64,000 nucleotides of DNA from Humisphaera borealis (GTDB lineage: Bacteria > Planctomycetota > Phycisphaerae > Tepidisphaerales > Tepidisphaeraceae). The notes under the pieces were generated by a model that was not told where the DNA came from, did no database searches, and saw nothing but the letters and a program-made list of their open reading frames with translations. Location of the stretch: the NCBI RefSeq assembly GCF_015169395.1, contig NZ_CP063458.1:3348001-3412000 (forward strand). Direction: 5' to 3'. Positions 8,187 to 15,304 of this stretch are shown one piece after another; position 1 is the stretch's first letter, and each line of letters opens with the position of its first letter. Made by a program: the position numbers and the translations under genes.

Positions 8187-8316
8187 GACTGTCCTTCCCG
8201 CGGACCGGCAAGGTTGCCGCGAAAAACGATGCCCAAGATGAACCGGCTGCGGAACTCCCGCTGCCTGCCGTGCCCGAAAGCCCGGATGCGTTACGGAGAT
8301 CATTCGCTAAGTTCAT

Positions 8317-8340
8317 CAAGCAGTCAAGTGGCAGTGCTTG
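8317..8340. promoter_or_regulatory. Candidate operator palindrome in the divergent promoter region
   Basis: CAAGCAGT, 8-nt spacer, AGTGCTTG: 7 of 8 positions match as an inverted repeat. A second short palindrome, GGACC-N7-GGTCC, lies at 8382-8398. A TTGAAA (8338) and a TAGTGT (8360), 16 nt apart, resemble a weak plus-strand promoter overlapping the first palindrome. The XRE protein encoded next door is the natural candidate binder. This is sequence pattern only. Confidence 0.35.
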
Positions 8341-8421
8341 AAAAATTTAGCAGCCGGCATAGTGTTGGGGTTGAAGAAGATGGACCGGGACGCGGTCCGC
8401 ACTTTTACTGAATTGGATGCC

Positions 8422-8823
8422 ATGCCTGATGAGAAGGACTGCAACGCGGCCGACGGATCAAAAGGTCAACCACTGGGTGACTACCTCGCCAACGTCCGCA
8501 CGGCCAAGCAGATGTCGCTGCGGGATGTGGAGGAAGCCGCAGCCGGCGTCGTTTCCAACGCGTATCTAAGCCAGCTTGAGCATGGCCGTATCAGTAAGCC
8601 CTCTCCCAATATCCTGCATTGCCTTGCCCGCGTGTACGGCGTCGCCTACGAGACGCTGATGCAGAAGGCGGGCTATATCGCCGCCGCGGTAAACAACGAG
8701 ACGGGCTCCAAGCGCCACGGGCGCGTAGCAACATTTGCCAAGCAGAACCTCACGAACGAGGAAGAAGAATCGCTGCTGGAATATCTCGCATTCCTCCGTT
8801 CGAAAAAGGGGAGGAAGTCGTGA
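8422..8823 (+). CDS. XRE-family helix-turn-helix transcriptional regulator
   Basis: A 133-residue DNA-binding protein. The XRE/Cro-CI helix-turn-helix spans about residues 18-83 (LGDYLANVRTAKQMSLRDVEE, NAYLSQLEHGRISKPSPN, LHCLARVYGVAYETLM). A short charged tail follows, ending in LLEYLAFLRSKKGRK. The start is uncertain: ATG 8422 gives the usual short N-terminus, while ATG 8380 or TTG 8338 would extend it, and the TTG falls in a possible -35 box. The stop overlaps the GTG of the ImmA/IrrE gene by 4 nt (GTGA). The gene is divergent from the ubiquitin-like operon, so it probably represses both directions. Confidence 0.9.
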   Translation: MPDEKDCNAADGSKGQPLGDYLANVRTAKQMSLRDVEEAAAGVVSNAYLSQLEHGRISKPSPNILHCLARVYGVAYETLMQKAGYIAAAVNNETGSKRHGRVATFAKQNLTNEEEESLLEYLAFLRSKKGRKS

Positions 8824-9725
8824 CGCTCGATAGCCTTGACGATGACCAGTTGCGCCAGGTTCGCGATCACGCCCGCAAGGCGCTCGAAAAAGCTGGCGCG
8901 AAGGGATGCTTTCCGACGCCGGTCGACCAAGTGATCGCCGCGGCGAAGCACCTCGTGAACGCCCACGAGGAGATCGATGAAGGGTTCCTCGCCAAGGCCC
9001 GTAAGAAAGTTGGAGGCGCGCTCAAGCGTGCGCTATCCAAGGTGATGGGCGTCCTCGACGTCACCGCCCGCACAATGCATCTCGACAAGCTGGTGCCGAT
9101 CCACAAGCTGCCGTTTCTCAAGCTCCACGAGTTGGGACACGGCGTGCTTCCATGGCAGCGCGAGATGTTCAAACTCACCGAAGATTGTGAGTTGACCATC
9201 GCGCCTGAGGTCAGCGAACTGTTCGAGCGTGAGTCGAACGCCTTTGCGTCCGAGGTGCTCTTCCAGCTCGACAGCTTTACAGATGAAGCAGCTAGCGACG
9301 ACGTTCTGGGGCTGAAAACGCCCCTGCGCCTATCGAAGCGTTATGGCGCGTCCGTCTATTCGAGCATCCGTCGGTACGTCAGCACGAACGCACGTTCCTG
9401 CGCCGTCATCGTTCTGGAGCCGCCTGTCGCCTGTTCTGGCGATGGCTTCGTCGCCAAGCTTCGCCGCGTTGTCGTGTCAAATCAGTTCCACTTCACCTTT
9501 GGCGATATCCGGCTCGCCGAAGAGTTCACGCCCGATGATGAGATCGGCCGCATAGTGCCGGTTGGCGGTAGACGGATGTCGCGTCCCCGCCCCCTCGTGC
9601 TTACCGACCGCAACGGGTCGAAGCACGAGTGCGTTGCTGAGGCATTCGCCCACAAATACAACGTGTTCATCCTCGTTTGCCCAAAGGCGACGCTTACGAA
9701 AAAGATCGTCCTTATCGCAAGCTAG
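8820..9725 (+). CDS. ImmA/IrrE-type metallopeptidase
   Basis: A 301-residue protein. The zinc-protease motif H103-E-L-G-H107 (KLHELGHGV) is followed by acid E138 in the FERESNAFASE helix, the ImmA/IrrE arrangement. The GTG start at 8820 has GGGAGGAAG just upstream and overlaps the XRE stop, so the two are translationally coupled. By family knowledge, ImmA proteases cleave their partner XRE repressor on a stress signal and switch on an adjoining mobile or defence module (ICEBs1 ImmR/ImmA is the model). The C-terminal ~120 residues (VPVGGRRMSRPRPLVLT...CVAEAFAHKYNVFILVC) may be a sensing domain. Its likely job here is derepression of the divergent operon, which is inference. Confidence 0.88.
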   Translation: MTLDSLDDDQLRQVRDHARKALEKAGAKGCFPTPVDQVIAAAKHLVNAHEEIDEGFLAKARKKVGGALKRALSKVMGVLDVTARTMHLDKLVPIHKLPFLKLHELGHGVLPWQREMFKLTEDCELTIAPEVSELFERESNAFASEVLFQLDSFTDEAASDDVLGLKTPLRLSKRYGASVYSSIRRYVSTNARSCAVIVLEPPVACSGDGFVAKLRRVVVSNQFHFTFGDIRLAEEFTPDDEIGRIVPVGGRRMSRPRPLVLTDRNGSKHECVAEAFAHKYNVFILVCPKATLTKKIVLIAS

Positions 9726-9950
9726 TTCAGCAACCAGGCGGCACGGTGACACTCATGCCATCGGTCGCAGTGATTGGGTACTCCCCATACTTCTCCGCTT
9801 GATGTAATAGCGAATCGCCAATAACAAGACCTGCCGTGCGTGCGGCTGCGGTCTTCGACTCGGGCGATGCCGATTCAACCCTTGCTCCCTTCGCGTGCGG
9901 AAGCTTACCGGCCGCGGATGGTTTAGGAGGCAAGTGAAGATCACGATGAT

Positions 9951-9978
9951 GGAGCCAGCGGGAATTGAACCCTAGCCG
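9951..9978 (-). other. tRNA 3'-end-like fragment (possible attachment-site scar)
   Basis: On the minus strand, GGGTTCAATTCCCGC then TGGCTCCA resembles a T-arm plus 3' acceptor strand. No matching 5' acceptor strand (GGAGCCA), D-arm or anticodon arm is found within 100 nt, so it is not a complete tRNA. A lone tRNA 3' end is typical of the att duplicate left by a tRNA-targeting integrase. The rest of 9726-10004 holds nothing else I can identify. Confidence 0.4.
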
Positions 9979-10004
9979 TTCGTAACGTAAAGGAGGAACG
10001 CTGC

Positions 10005-10412
10005 CTATCGTCGCCGCACGATCTTGTGCCCCGCGTGATCCAGGCAATCCCCATCTGGCACCGTCACCTCAAACCCCTCACGCCGATACCAGCCGAGCAG
10101 ATCCCGGTTCTCCTCAATGTCCTTCTGCGTCACGCTCCCGAAGATTTCGCGGACACCTTCCGCATCGGCACGCCGGAGGAACCGCCTCAGGACCTCCGTC
10201 CCGATCTTGTTGCCCCTCAAGGTCCCGACCTGCTTCAACAGCGCCTTCGGCACCTCCACATCCGGGCGGACTTGCATGTCTTCGAGCCTCAGCCGGTCGC
10301 CCTCCCGCGTGCCCAACGCCCGGCACACCCACATGCCATCGAGCGTCGCTTCTAGATTGAAGTCGTCCTCTTCCACATCAAAGTCGAAAGCCAGTTCGTT
10401 TATGATCGTCAC
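10005..10412 (-). CDS. GNAT-like acetyltransferase domain protein
   Basis: A 135-residue protein. The second half has the GNAT flavour: a GNKIGTEVLRRFLRRADAEG helix resembling the acyl-CoA loop/helix region, a strand IFGSVT, then NRDLLGWYRREGFEV, which matches the N-x-x-x-x-x-Y-x-x-x-GF motif of N-acetyltransferases. The first ~50 residues are acidic (FDFDVEEDDFNLEAT) and atypical. The substrate is unknown. It lies alone between two tRNA-like fragments and is read toward the tRNA-end fragment, so it may be cargo of the same accessory region. Confidence 0.6.
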   Translation of the reverse strand: MTIINELAFDFDVEEDDFNLEATLDGMWVCRALGTREGDRLRLEDMQVRPDVEVPKALLKQVGTLRGNKIGTEVLRRFLRRADAEGVREIFGSVTQKDIEENRDLLGWYRREGFEVTVPDGDCLDHAGHKIVRRR

Positions 10413-10584
10413 GGCGGAAGTTTCCCCTTTTCGTTCCCCTTTTCAAATGGGGAACGGTTGCGCGAGGTCCACAAAATCCACGGTGAAAACGGGCGGAAAC
10501 TGCGGAGGAATTAGCGGAAAAGCCGCTTTTGGGGCGGTGATAGGCGGGAATTCATGTTCGGAGCTGTGGCTCTACGCGGCCCGA
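10413..10584. other. Non-coding stretch between the GNAT-like gene and the tRNA-Ser-like fragment
   Basis: No gene is seen. On the minus strand it contains a small AGCGG-CTTTT-CCGCT hairpin (about 10511-10525) and should have held the 3' half of the tRNA-Ser, which is not recognisable. Confidence 0.4.
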
Positions 10585-10623
10585 TTTCAAGACCGGCGCA
10601 ATCGACCACTCTGCCACTCCTCC
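10585..10623 (-). other. tRNA-Ser(UGA)-like 5' half, not a complete tRNA
   Basis: Reading down from 10623, the sequence closely follows a bacterial tRNA-Ser(UGA): acceptor GGAGGAG, D-arm GCAGAGTGGTCGATTGC and anticodon loop CTTGAAA. After the anticodon the match collapses: the 3' side of the anticodon stem has two mismatches, and no normal T-arm appears within the next 60 nt. It is probably a truncated or recombined tRNA gene. Confidence 0.5.
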
Positions 10624-10697
10624 GGGGAGTGCTTTGGAAGACTAGCCGCCTCGGGCGGGATCGTCAAAACTGCCTGCCGTCTTGTGCGGCAGGGCTG

Positions 10698-12008
10698 AGG
10701 GCAATCGCATCTCCTTTTGTCGATGGTTGTGTTTTGTACGGGTTGCGCTTTCTAACTTCTCTCGCTATCACTCCTTCACCGGTCGCGAAGCTTCGCTGGT
10801 AACAACTTTCATCTCCTGAAACGGAGCTTCGCCATGGATGGCCCTGCGACCAGTGGTACCCTGCGCGCGTTTTCCAACCTCCCCGATCCTCGCGGCTGCA
10901 ACGTGATTCACAAACTCCACGACATCCTCGTCATCTCCGTCTGCGCCGTCATCTGCGGTGCCGACGGCTGGGTCGACGTTGAACTCTATGGCAAGAGCAA
11001 GCTCTCCTGGCTGCGAACCTTCCTGGATCTTCCCCACGGCATCCCGTCTCACGACACCTTCGGTCGCGTCTTCGCCAAGCTCCATCCCGACGCCTTCGAG
11101 CAGTGTTTCAACGCCTGGGTCGGCGCGATCGCACAGTCCGCCGGCGGACGACTGATCGCGATCGACGGCAAGGCCATCCGCCGGTCCTTCGAACACGCCT
11201 GGGCCAGGAACAACATGACCCACATGGTCAGCGCGTTCGTCGACGCCCACCGGATGGTCTTCGGCCAGGTCGCCGTGGATGACAAGAGCAATGAGATCGA
11301 GGCGATCCCGCGGCTTTTGGGCCTGTTAGACATTCAGGACGCGACGGTGACGATCGATGCCGCCGGCTGCCAGACGCAGATCGCCAGACAGATCGTCGAT
11401 GCCGGCGGCAACTACGTGCTGTCGGTGAAGGAGAACCAGCCGAGGACCAGGCTTCGCCTCGTCCGACGCTGCACGCGAAGGTCAGGAAGCTGCTGGACGA
11501 AGCGATCCTGAGCGGCATGAAGGACGTGAGCCACGGCGTCCACGAGGAGTTCGACGCCGACCACGGCCGGCTGGACACCCGCAAAGTGTGGGTGATGGAC
11601 GAAGTGCACTGGCTCGGCGACCTATGTCAGCAGTGGCCGGGACTGGCCGGCGTGATCGCGGTCGAACGCAAGCGGGAGGTGCTTGCCGGCAAGAGCAGCG
11701 TCGAGCGGCATTACTTCATCAGCAGCGTCGCAGGGACCGACGCCAGGGCGATGGCGGCGGCGATCCGCGGCCACTGGGCCATCGAGAACAAGCTGCACTG
11801 GCAACTGGACGTGAGCTTCCGCGAGGACGAGCGGCGGATCCGCAAAGGCTATGGTGCGGAGAACTACTCCCGGTTGTGCCGGCTGACGCTCAATCTTCTC
11901 AAGCGGGACAGGAGCATCAAAAACGGGATCCACGGGAAACGGTTAAAGGCAGGTTGGGACGAGCACTACCTGCTCCGTCTGCTAACGACCTGAACATGCA
12001 ATCGCCCT
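10698..12008 (+). mobile_element. ISAs1-family insertion sequence with imperfect terminal repeats and 12-bp flanking repeats
   Basis: A 1.31-kb element. The left end AGGGCAATCGCAT (10698-10710) and right end ATGCAATCGCCCT (11996-12008) are inverted matches at 11 of 13 positions. Immediately outside them the same 12 bp, GCGGCAGGGCTG, occurs at 10686-10697 and 12009-12020, as expected for a target-site duplication, although ISAs1 duplications are usually nearer 8-10 bp. The single transposase gene inside is frameshifted. Confidence 0.75.
10834..11993 (+). pseudogene. ISAs1-family transposase, frameshifted
   Basis: The N-terminal DDE_Tnp_1-associated region (FSNLPDPRGCNVIHKLHDIL) and catalytic core (GRLIAIDGKAIRRSF, TIDAAGCQTQIA, LSVKENQP) are read in one frame to about 11442. 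The rest (DEAILSGMKDVSHG, FISSV, IRGHWAIENKLHWQLDVSF, ending in LRLLTT) is read in another. The join is explained by 23 extra nucleotides at 11443-11465, between the codons for QP and TLHAKVRKLLDEA, giving a +2 shift. That insert contains a small inverted repeat (CGAGG/CCTCG). Restoring the frame would give a full-length ISAs1 transposase, so this copy is probably inactive. A sequencing artefact of 23 nt seems unlikely. Confidence 0.85.
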
Positions 12009-12052
12009 GCGGCAGGGCTGCGGCGGCCAAGGGCTCGGCGGCCCCGGTACCA

Positions 12053-12454
12053 CTACGCTTTCACGCGTTTGACCATCACCTCGCGGGTCCTCGGGCCGTC
12101 GAACTCGCAGAGGTAGATGCCCTGCCACTGCCCCAGCAGCATCCGCCCCGCCTCGATCAGGACCGTCACGCTGTTGCCGACCATCGCCGTTTTCAGATGG
12201 CTGTCGCTGTTGCCTTCGGAGTGGCGGTAGTACGACTCCTTCTTTGGCACCAGCTCGTCCAGCTTTCTCAGCAGATCGTGCTGCACATCGGGGTCGGCGT
12301 TTTCTTGGATGGTGACGCCCGCCGTCGTGTGGGGGACGTAGACGATCACGTAGCCGCTCTCGATGTCGTCGCACAGCCTTGCGACCTCGTCGGTGATCTC
12401 GACCATCTGCGATCGTCGCTGCGTGCGGACTGAAATCGTCGTCACTGCGGGCAT
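12053..12454 (-). CDS. yjbQ: YjbQ/UPF0047 family protein (secondary thiamine-phosphate synthase enzyme)
   Basis: A 133-residue protein that matches the UPF0047 family over its full length. The family signatures are present: HTTAGVTIQENADPDVQHDLL, RHSEGNSDSHLKTAMVGNS and LGQWQGIYLCEFDGPR. Some members show weak thiamine-phosphate synthase activity, but the physiological role is unclear. It is cytoplasmic, with no signal peptide. It starts 49 bp from the end of the gene behind it on the same strand, so a short operon is possible. It lies just outside the IS right end and marks the return to ordinary chromosomal genes. Confidence 0.92.
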   Translation of the reverse strand: MPAVTTISVRTQRRSQMVEITDEVARLCDDIESGYVIVYVPHTTAGVTIQENADPDVQHDLLRKLDELVPKKESYYRHSEGNSDSHLKTAMVGNSVTVLIEAGRMLLGQWQGIYLCEFDGPRTREVMVKRVKA

Positions 12455-12503
12455 GGGCTGGGCTCCTTCGCGTTCAGGATAGGCGATCGCGTCGCGATGC
12501 GCC

Positions 12504-13037
12504 TCATGCTTCGCCGCGGTCGTTCATCCCGGCGATCGCGCGGTTCAACGCCGCCCGCAGGGGTTGGGTCAGGTGAACGTTGCTCGCCGGGCGCAGGTTG
12601 AGTTTCACGCCGCGCTCCCGGCGGAAGAATCGTCCGTCGCGGACGAACAGTCGACCGACGACGATCCACGTGCCGGGGAACACTTTCGACAGCAGGACTG
12701 CCGTCGCGAGCGCTGCCGGCAGTTCCCCCGAGCCGACGCGGGCGATCGCCAGGTATTCGCCGTCGGGGACGACGTGAATCGCCAGCTGCAGGCCGAAGTG
12801 CACTTCGGCCGCCGTCGCCACTTGGGCCACGCGGGTTGCGGCATCGCGCGGCCAGGCCTGTTCGCCGGCGGCAAGCTGATGCCGCAGGGCCCGGCCGGTC
12901 TGCGGCTTGATCAGCGCCTGGATGACGGCCAGTTCCCGCTCCGGCGAGATGCGCGGAATCGCGAGCAGAATCTCAGCCGCCGGCGGGTTACGGCGGCGGC
13001 CTTTCAGCGACGGGATGGGGCTCATCGGGCTTCGCAA
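12504..13037 (-). CDS. Hypothetical protein
   Basis: A 177-residue protein with no family I recognise. The N-terminus is basic and Pro-rich (PSLKGRRRNPPAAEILL). The centre has a globular alpha/beta look (VHFGLQLAIHVVPDGEYLAIARVG) and a hydrophobic segment (LATAVLLSKVFPGTWIVVGRLFV) too short and interrupted to be a confident membrane span. It sits 49 bp upstream of the YjbQ gene on the same strand, so co-transcription is plausible. Coding character is supported by an uninterrupted high-GC frame and typical codon use. No function can be assigned. Confidence 0.7.
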   Translation of the reverse strand: MRSPMSPIPSLKGRRRNPPAAEILLAIPRISPERELAVIQALIKPQTGRALRHQLAAGEQAWPRDAATRVAQVATAAEVHFGLQLAIHVVPDGEYLAIARVGSGELPAALATAVLLSKVFPGTWIVVGRLFVRDGRFFRRERGVKLNLRPASNVHLTQPLRAALNRAIAGMNDRGEA

Positions 13038-13075
13038 GAGCCGATGGTAGGCCGCCGATCAGGCCCAAACGACAG

Positions 13076-13106
13076 AGCCGCCCCGGGGCGGTCGCCCGGA
13101 GCGGCT
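13076..13106. terminator. GC-rich hairpin between two minus-strand genes
   Basis: AGCCGC...GCGGCT arms with an inner GGGCG/CGCCC pair, flanked on the plus side by a T-rich run. It lies downstream of the LysM lipoprotein gene and may end its transcript, though the T-run is on the other strand. Confidence 0.35.
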
Positions 13107-13166
13107 TGTTCGTTTCTTTCGGCACGTCATCACGGGCATTTGCCCGCCTGACATTGTTCTATCGGC

Positions 13167-13616
13167 TTACGGGATCACGATCTTCTGGCCGACCTTCACC
13201 GCATCGGGATTCATGTTCGGGTTGGCGGCGGCGATCTTCTTCCACTTGTTGCCGTCGCCGTACTGTGCACGTGCGATGGACGTCAGCGTGTCGCCCTTCT
13301 GAACGGTGTACGTCTTCCCGGCCGCCGCGACGGCGACAGGTTCGACGGCAACGGGCTCGGCCGGAGCGACATACGCCGGCTTGGCGGCAACGCGCGTGCT
13401 GTTGGACGCCGGTGCCGGCTTGTACGCCGGGCTCTTGTAGGTCGGGCCGGCGTAGGGTGCGGGCTCGGCCGCCGGCACGGGCTGGTTGCTGACCTGGGCC
13501 TGCTGCGGGCCGACGTCCAGCACCGAGCCTTCGGCCTTGGGCTTCTCGGTCGTGCAGCCGACGTTGATCATCGTCAGGATCAGGAACAGCGGGATACCGG
13601 GCAGTGCGAACTTCAC
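13167..13616 (-). CDS. LysM-domain lipoprotein
   Basis: With the GTG start at 13616 (AAGGAG 7-8 nt upstream) the protein is 149 residues. It opens with a lipoprotein-type signal, MKFALPGIPLFLILTMINVG then Cys21, followed by a Pro/Ala-rich linker and a C-terminal LysM domain (KTYTVQKGDTLTSIARAQYG... to ...AVKVGQKIVIP). LysM binds peptidoglycan or chitin-like glycans, so this is an envelope-anchored, glycan-binding protein. The frame stays open upstream to an ATG at 13871 that also has a good GGAGG site. That start would add 85 Pro/Lys-rich residues and turn the signal into an internal membrane segment. I prefer the shorter form. Confidence 0.8.
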   Translation of the reverse strand: MKFALPGIPLFLILTMINVGCTTEKPKAEGSVLDVGPQQAQVSNQPVPAAEPAPYAGPTYKSPAYKPAPASNSTRVAAKPAYVAPAEPVAVEPVAVAAAGKTYTVQKGDTLTSIARAQYGDGNKWKKIAAANPNMNPDAVKVGQKIVIP

Positions 13617-14113
13617 GAGCAGGCTCCTTCCGTGCGATCGTCCCCTGCGGGGCGATGTGAACACCACCGCTCGTCGGCCCTCCTTGGCCTTGGGCGATAC
13701 GGGGCACAGAGGTGTTATCGGACGCTTGGCCGACGAATCTTCAGCCTTCTCCGGTCGCAGCGCCACTTTCGATACCGGGGCAGGCGTCAGTGCCGGCCAG
13801 AGCGGGTTCTTCGTCGGGGCGGGTGCCTTGTGCTTCGGAACCTCGAACTTCATGTTGATCGGCAACGACATCGAAAGTCCTCCTCGTCCGGAAAAAACCG
13901 ACGCCCCAACATCATCCGGGACGTCTGTTCTGGAGATCGGCGGGATCGATACGCTGCTGAGCAATTTCGACGGCAGATCTATGCGTGTATTGCGTAGAAC
14001 CGCGTCAGCACTGACGGGCATAACACCTGTAACGGAAGGGCAAAGTCCGCCGCGACAGCCGATGTCGTCGATCTGGCGGTATAAGATGCCTCGCGCCGGC
14101 CGACGGCGCGTGC

Positions 14114-15082
14114 ATGAGCCCCTACCTGTCACTCACCCTTCTGATGCTGGCCGCCGGCGGCTTGCTGCTCCTTGCGGTCGTCCATCTGATGGCCCGCGCC
14201 CTGACGCGGCCGCCGAGAATGACCGACGGAAAGGCGATGCACATCCTGCTCCGGCTCACGCCGAAAGACGTCGGCCTGCGCTTCGAGCCCACGACCTTCG
14301 AGGTGCGCGACGTCATCGCCGACGGCAAGCTGAAACTTGCGGCCTGGTGGATGGCGGCGGATGAGGCTTCGCAGAAGACGGTCGTCGTCGTTCACGGCTA
14401 CGCCGACGCCAAGGTCGGCGCGCTCGCCTGGGCACCGGTCTGGCACGAGCTGGGGTTCAACATCCTCGCCGTCGATTTGCGAGCCCATGGCGACAGCGAA
14501 GGCGTCCTCTGCACCGGCGGGTTCGCCGAGCGGCACGACCTGGAGCAGGTCGTCCATCAGCTCGTCGCCGGCAAGCCGCAGGAAACGCGAACGCTGATGC
14601 TCTTTGGGGTAAGTCTTGGAGCGGCGGCGGTTGCCGGGACGGCCGCGCTGCTGGCGCCGATCGACGGCCCGGCCGCTGCTCCCCCGCTGCTCGCCGGCGT
14701 GGTGCTCGAAAGCCCGTTCGCGGACTTCCGCTCGGCCAGCATGGCGCACTTCGACCTGCTGGGTCTGCCCGGGGGACGAATCGCCTGGCTGGCGCTTCGC
14801 CACGCCGAACGGCTGACGTCTGCACGATTCGACGACGTTCGGCCGGTCGATCTGATCGGCCGCATCGGCTGTCCCCTGCTCGTGCTGGCGGCGAGCAACG
14901 ATGCGTATCTGGACGCCGAGGAATCGGCGGACATCGAACGCGCCGTCGCCGCCCGCCCGGCAACGGCCGGGCCGTCCGTCTATCGCCGATTCGAAGGCGT
15001 GGAACACCTGATGGCGGTGATTGCTGAGCCTAACGATTATCGCGAAACGCTGAGGAGCTTTGTGGACCGGGCAGATCGGTAA
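14114..15082 (+). CDS. Membrane-anchored alpha/beta hydrolase
   Basis: A 322-residue serine hydrolase. An N-terminal hydrophobic helix (residues ~4-27, LSLTLLMLAAGGLLLLAVVH) anchors it or exports it. The fold then shows the oxyanion HGYADAKVG, the nucleophile elbow GVSLGAAA, the acid in LVLAASNDAYLD and the histidine in GVEHLMAV, in the usual order for BAAT/esterase-like or YqkD/BD-FAE-type enzymes. The length fits the family with an added anchor. The substrate is unknown. It is transcribed away from the LysM gene and is followed by a palindromic repeat. Confidence 0.85.
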   Translation: MSPYLSLTLLMLAAGGLLLLAVVHLMARALTRPPRMTDGKAMHILLRLTPKDVGLRFEPTTFEVRDVIADGKLKLAAWWMAADEASQKTVVVVHGYADAKVGALAWAPVWHELGFNILAVDLRAHGDSEGVLCTGGFAERHDLEQVVHQLVAGKPQETRTLMLFGVSLGAAAVAGTAALLAPIDGPAAAPPLLAGVVLESPFADFRSASMAHFDLLGLPGGRIAWLALRHAERLTSARFDDVRPVDLIGRIGCPLLVLAASNDAYLDAEESADIERAVAARPATAGPSVYRRFEGVEHLMAVIAEPNDYRETLRSFVDRADR

Positions 15083-15096
15083 CCCTGGCGAAGTTC

Positions 15097-15186
15097 GGGT
15101 GGCATGGGCAAGCGTACTCGCTTGCCCGTGGTGAACGCCATCCGACGTTCGCCACGGGCAACGGGGTACCGTTGCCCATGCCACCC
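15097..15186. repeat. Palindromic repeat family 1, copy A (nested inverted repeats)
   Basis: Outer arms GGGTGGCATGGGCAA and TTGCCCATGCCACCC are perfectly complementary over 15 bp. Nested inside, TTGCCCGTGGTGAACG pairs with CGTTCGCCACGGGCAA with one mismatch. Related copies lie at 20440-20479 and 34823-34905. Confidence 0.85.
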
Positions 15187-15247
15187 GACATCGGCCCGCC
15201 GGCCAGATCTCGCATCGCACCCATTGAGGTGACAACGCCCAACAGAA

Positions 15248-15275
15248 AAGCCGCACACTTTAAGATGTGCGGCTT
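15248..15275 (-). terminator. Intrinsic terminator of the DUF3500 gene
   Basis: A 10-bp perfect stem (AAGCCGCACA/TGTGCGGCTT) with an 8-nt loop. On the minus strand it is followed by a TTTTC run, 30 nt after the stop of the DUF3500 gene. Confidence 0.75.
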
Positions 15276-15304
15276 CAGGTTTACTGGTGCCACTGAGCTG
15301 AAGG

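Noticed and set aside
7413-8411. Plus-strand open frame (332 codons) across the UBL-E2 gene
   Set aside because: The opposite strand carries recognised ubiquitin-like and E2 sequence plus coupled starts; this frame has none.
8338-8421. N-terminal extension of the XRE regulator from TTG 8338
   Set aside because: It has no ribosome-binding site, the TTG may be part of a -35 box, and relatives start close to the helix-turn-helix.
9951-10330. tmRNA on the minus strand
   Set aside because: The T-arm-like 3' end fits, but the needed 5' part would overlap the GNAT-like gene and no paired acceptor 5' strand is present.
10504-10623. A 120-nt complete tRNA-Ser, because GGAGGAG at 10623 can pair with TTCCTCC at 10510-10504
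   Set aside because: There is no T-arm between them, the anticodon stem has mismatches and the length is 30 nt too long. The pairing is probably chance.
11443-11465. Programmed frameshift in the ISAs1 transposase
   Set aside because: ISAs1 elements normally use a single frame. The change is explained by 23 inserted nt and no slippery sequence is seen.
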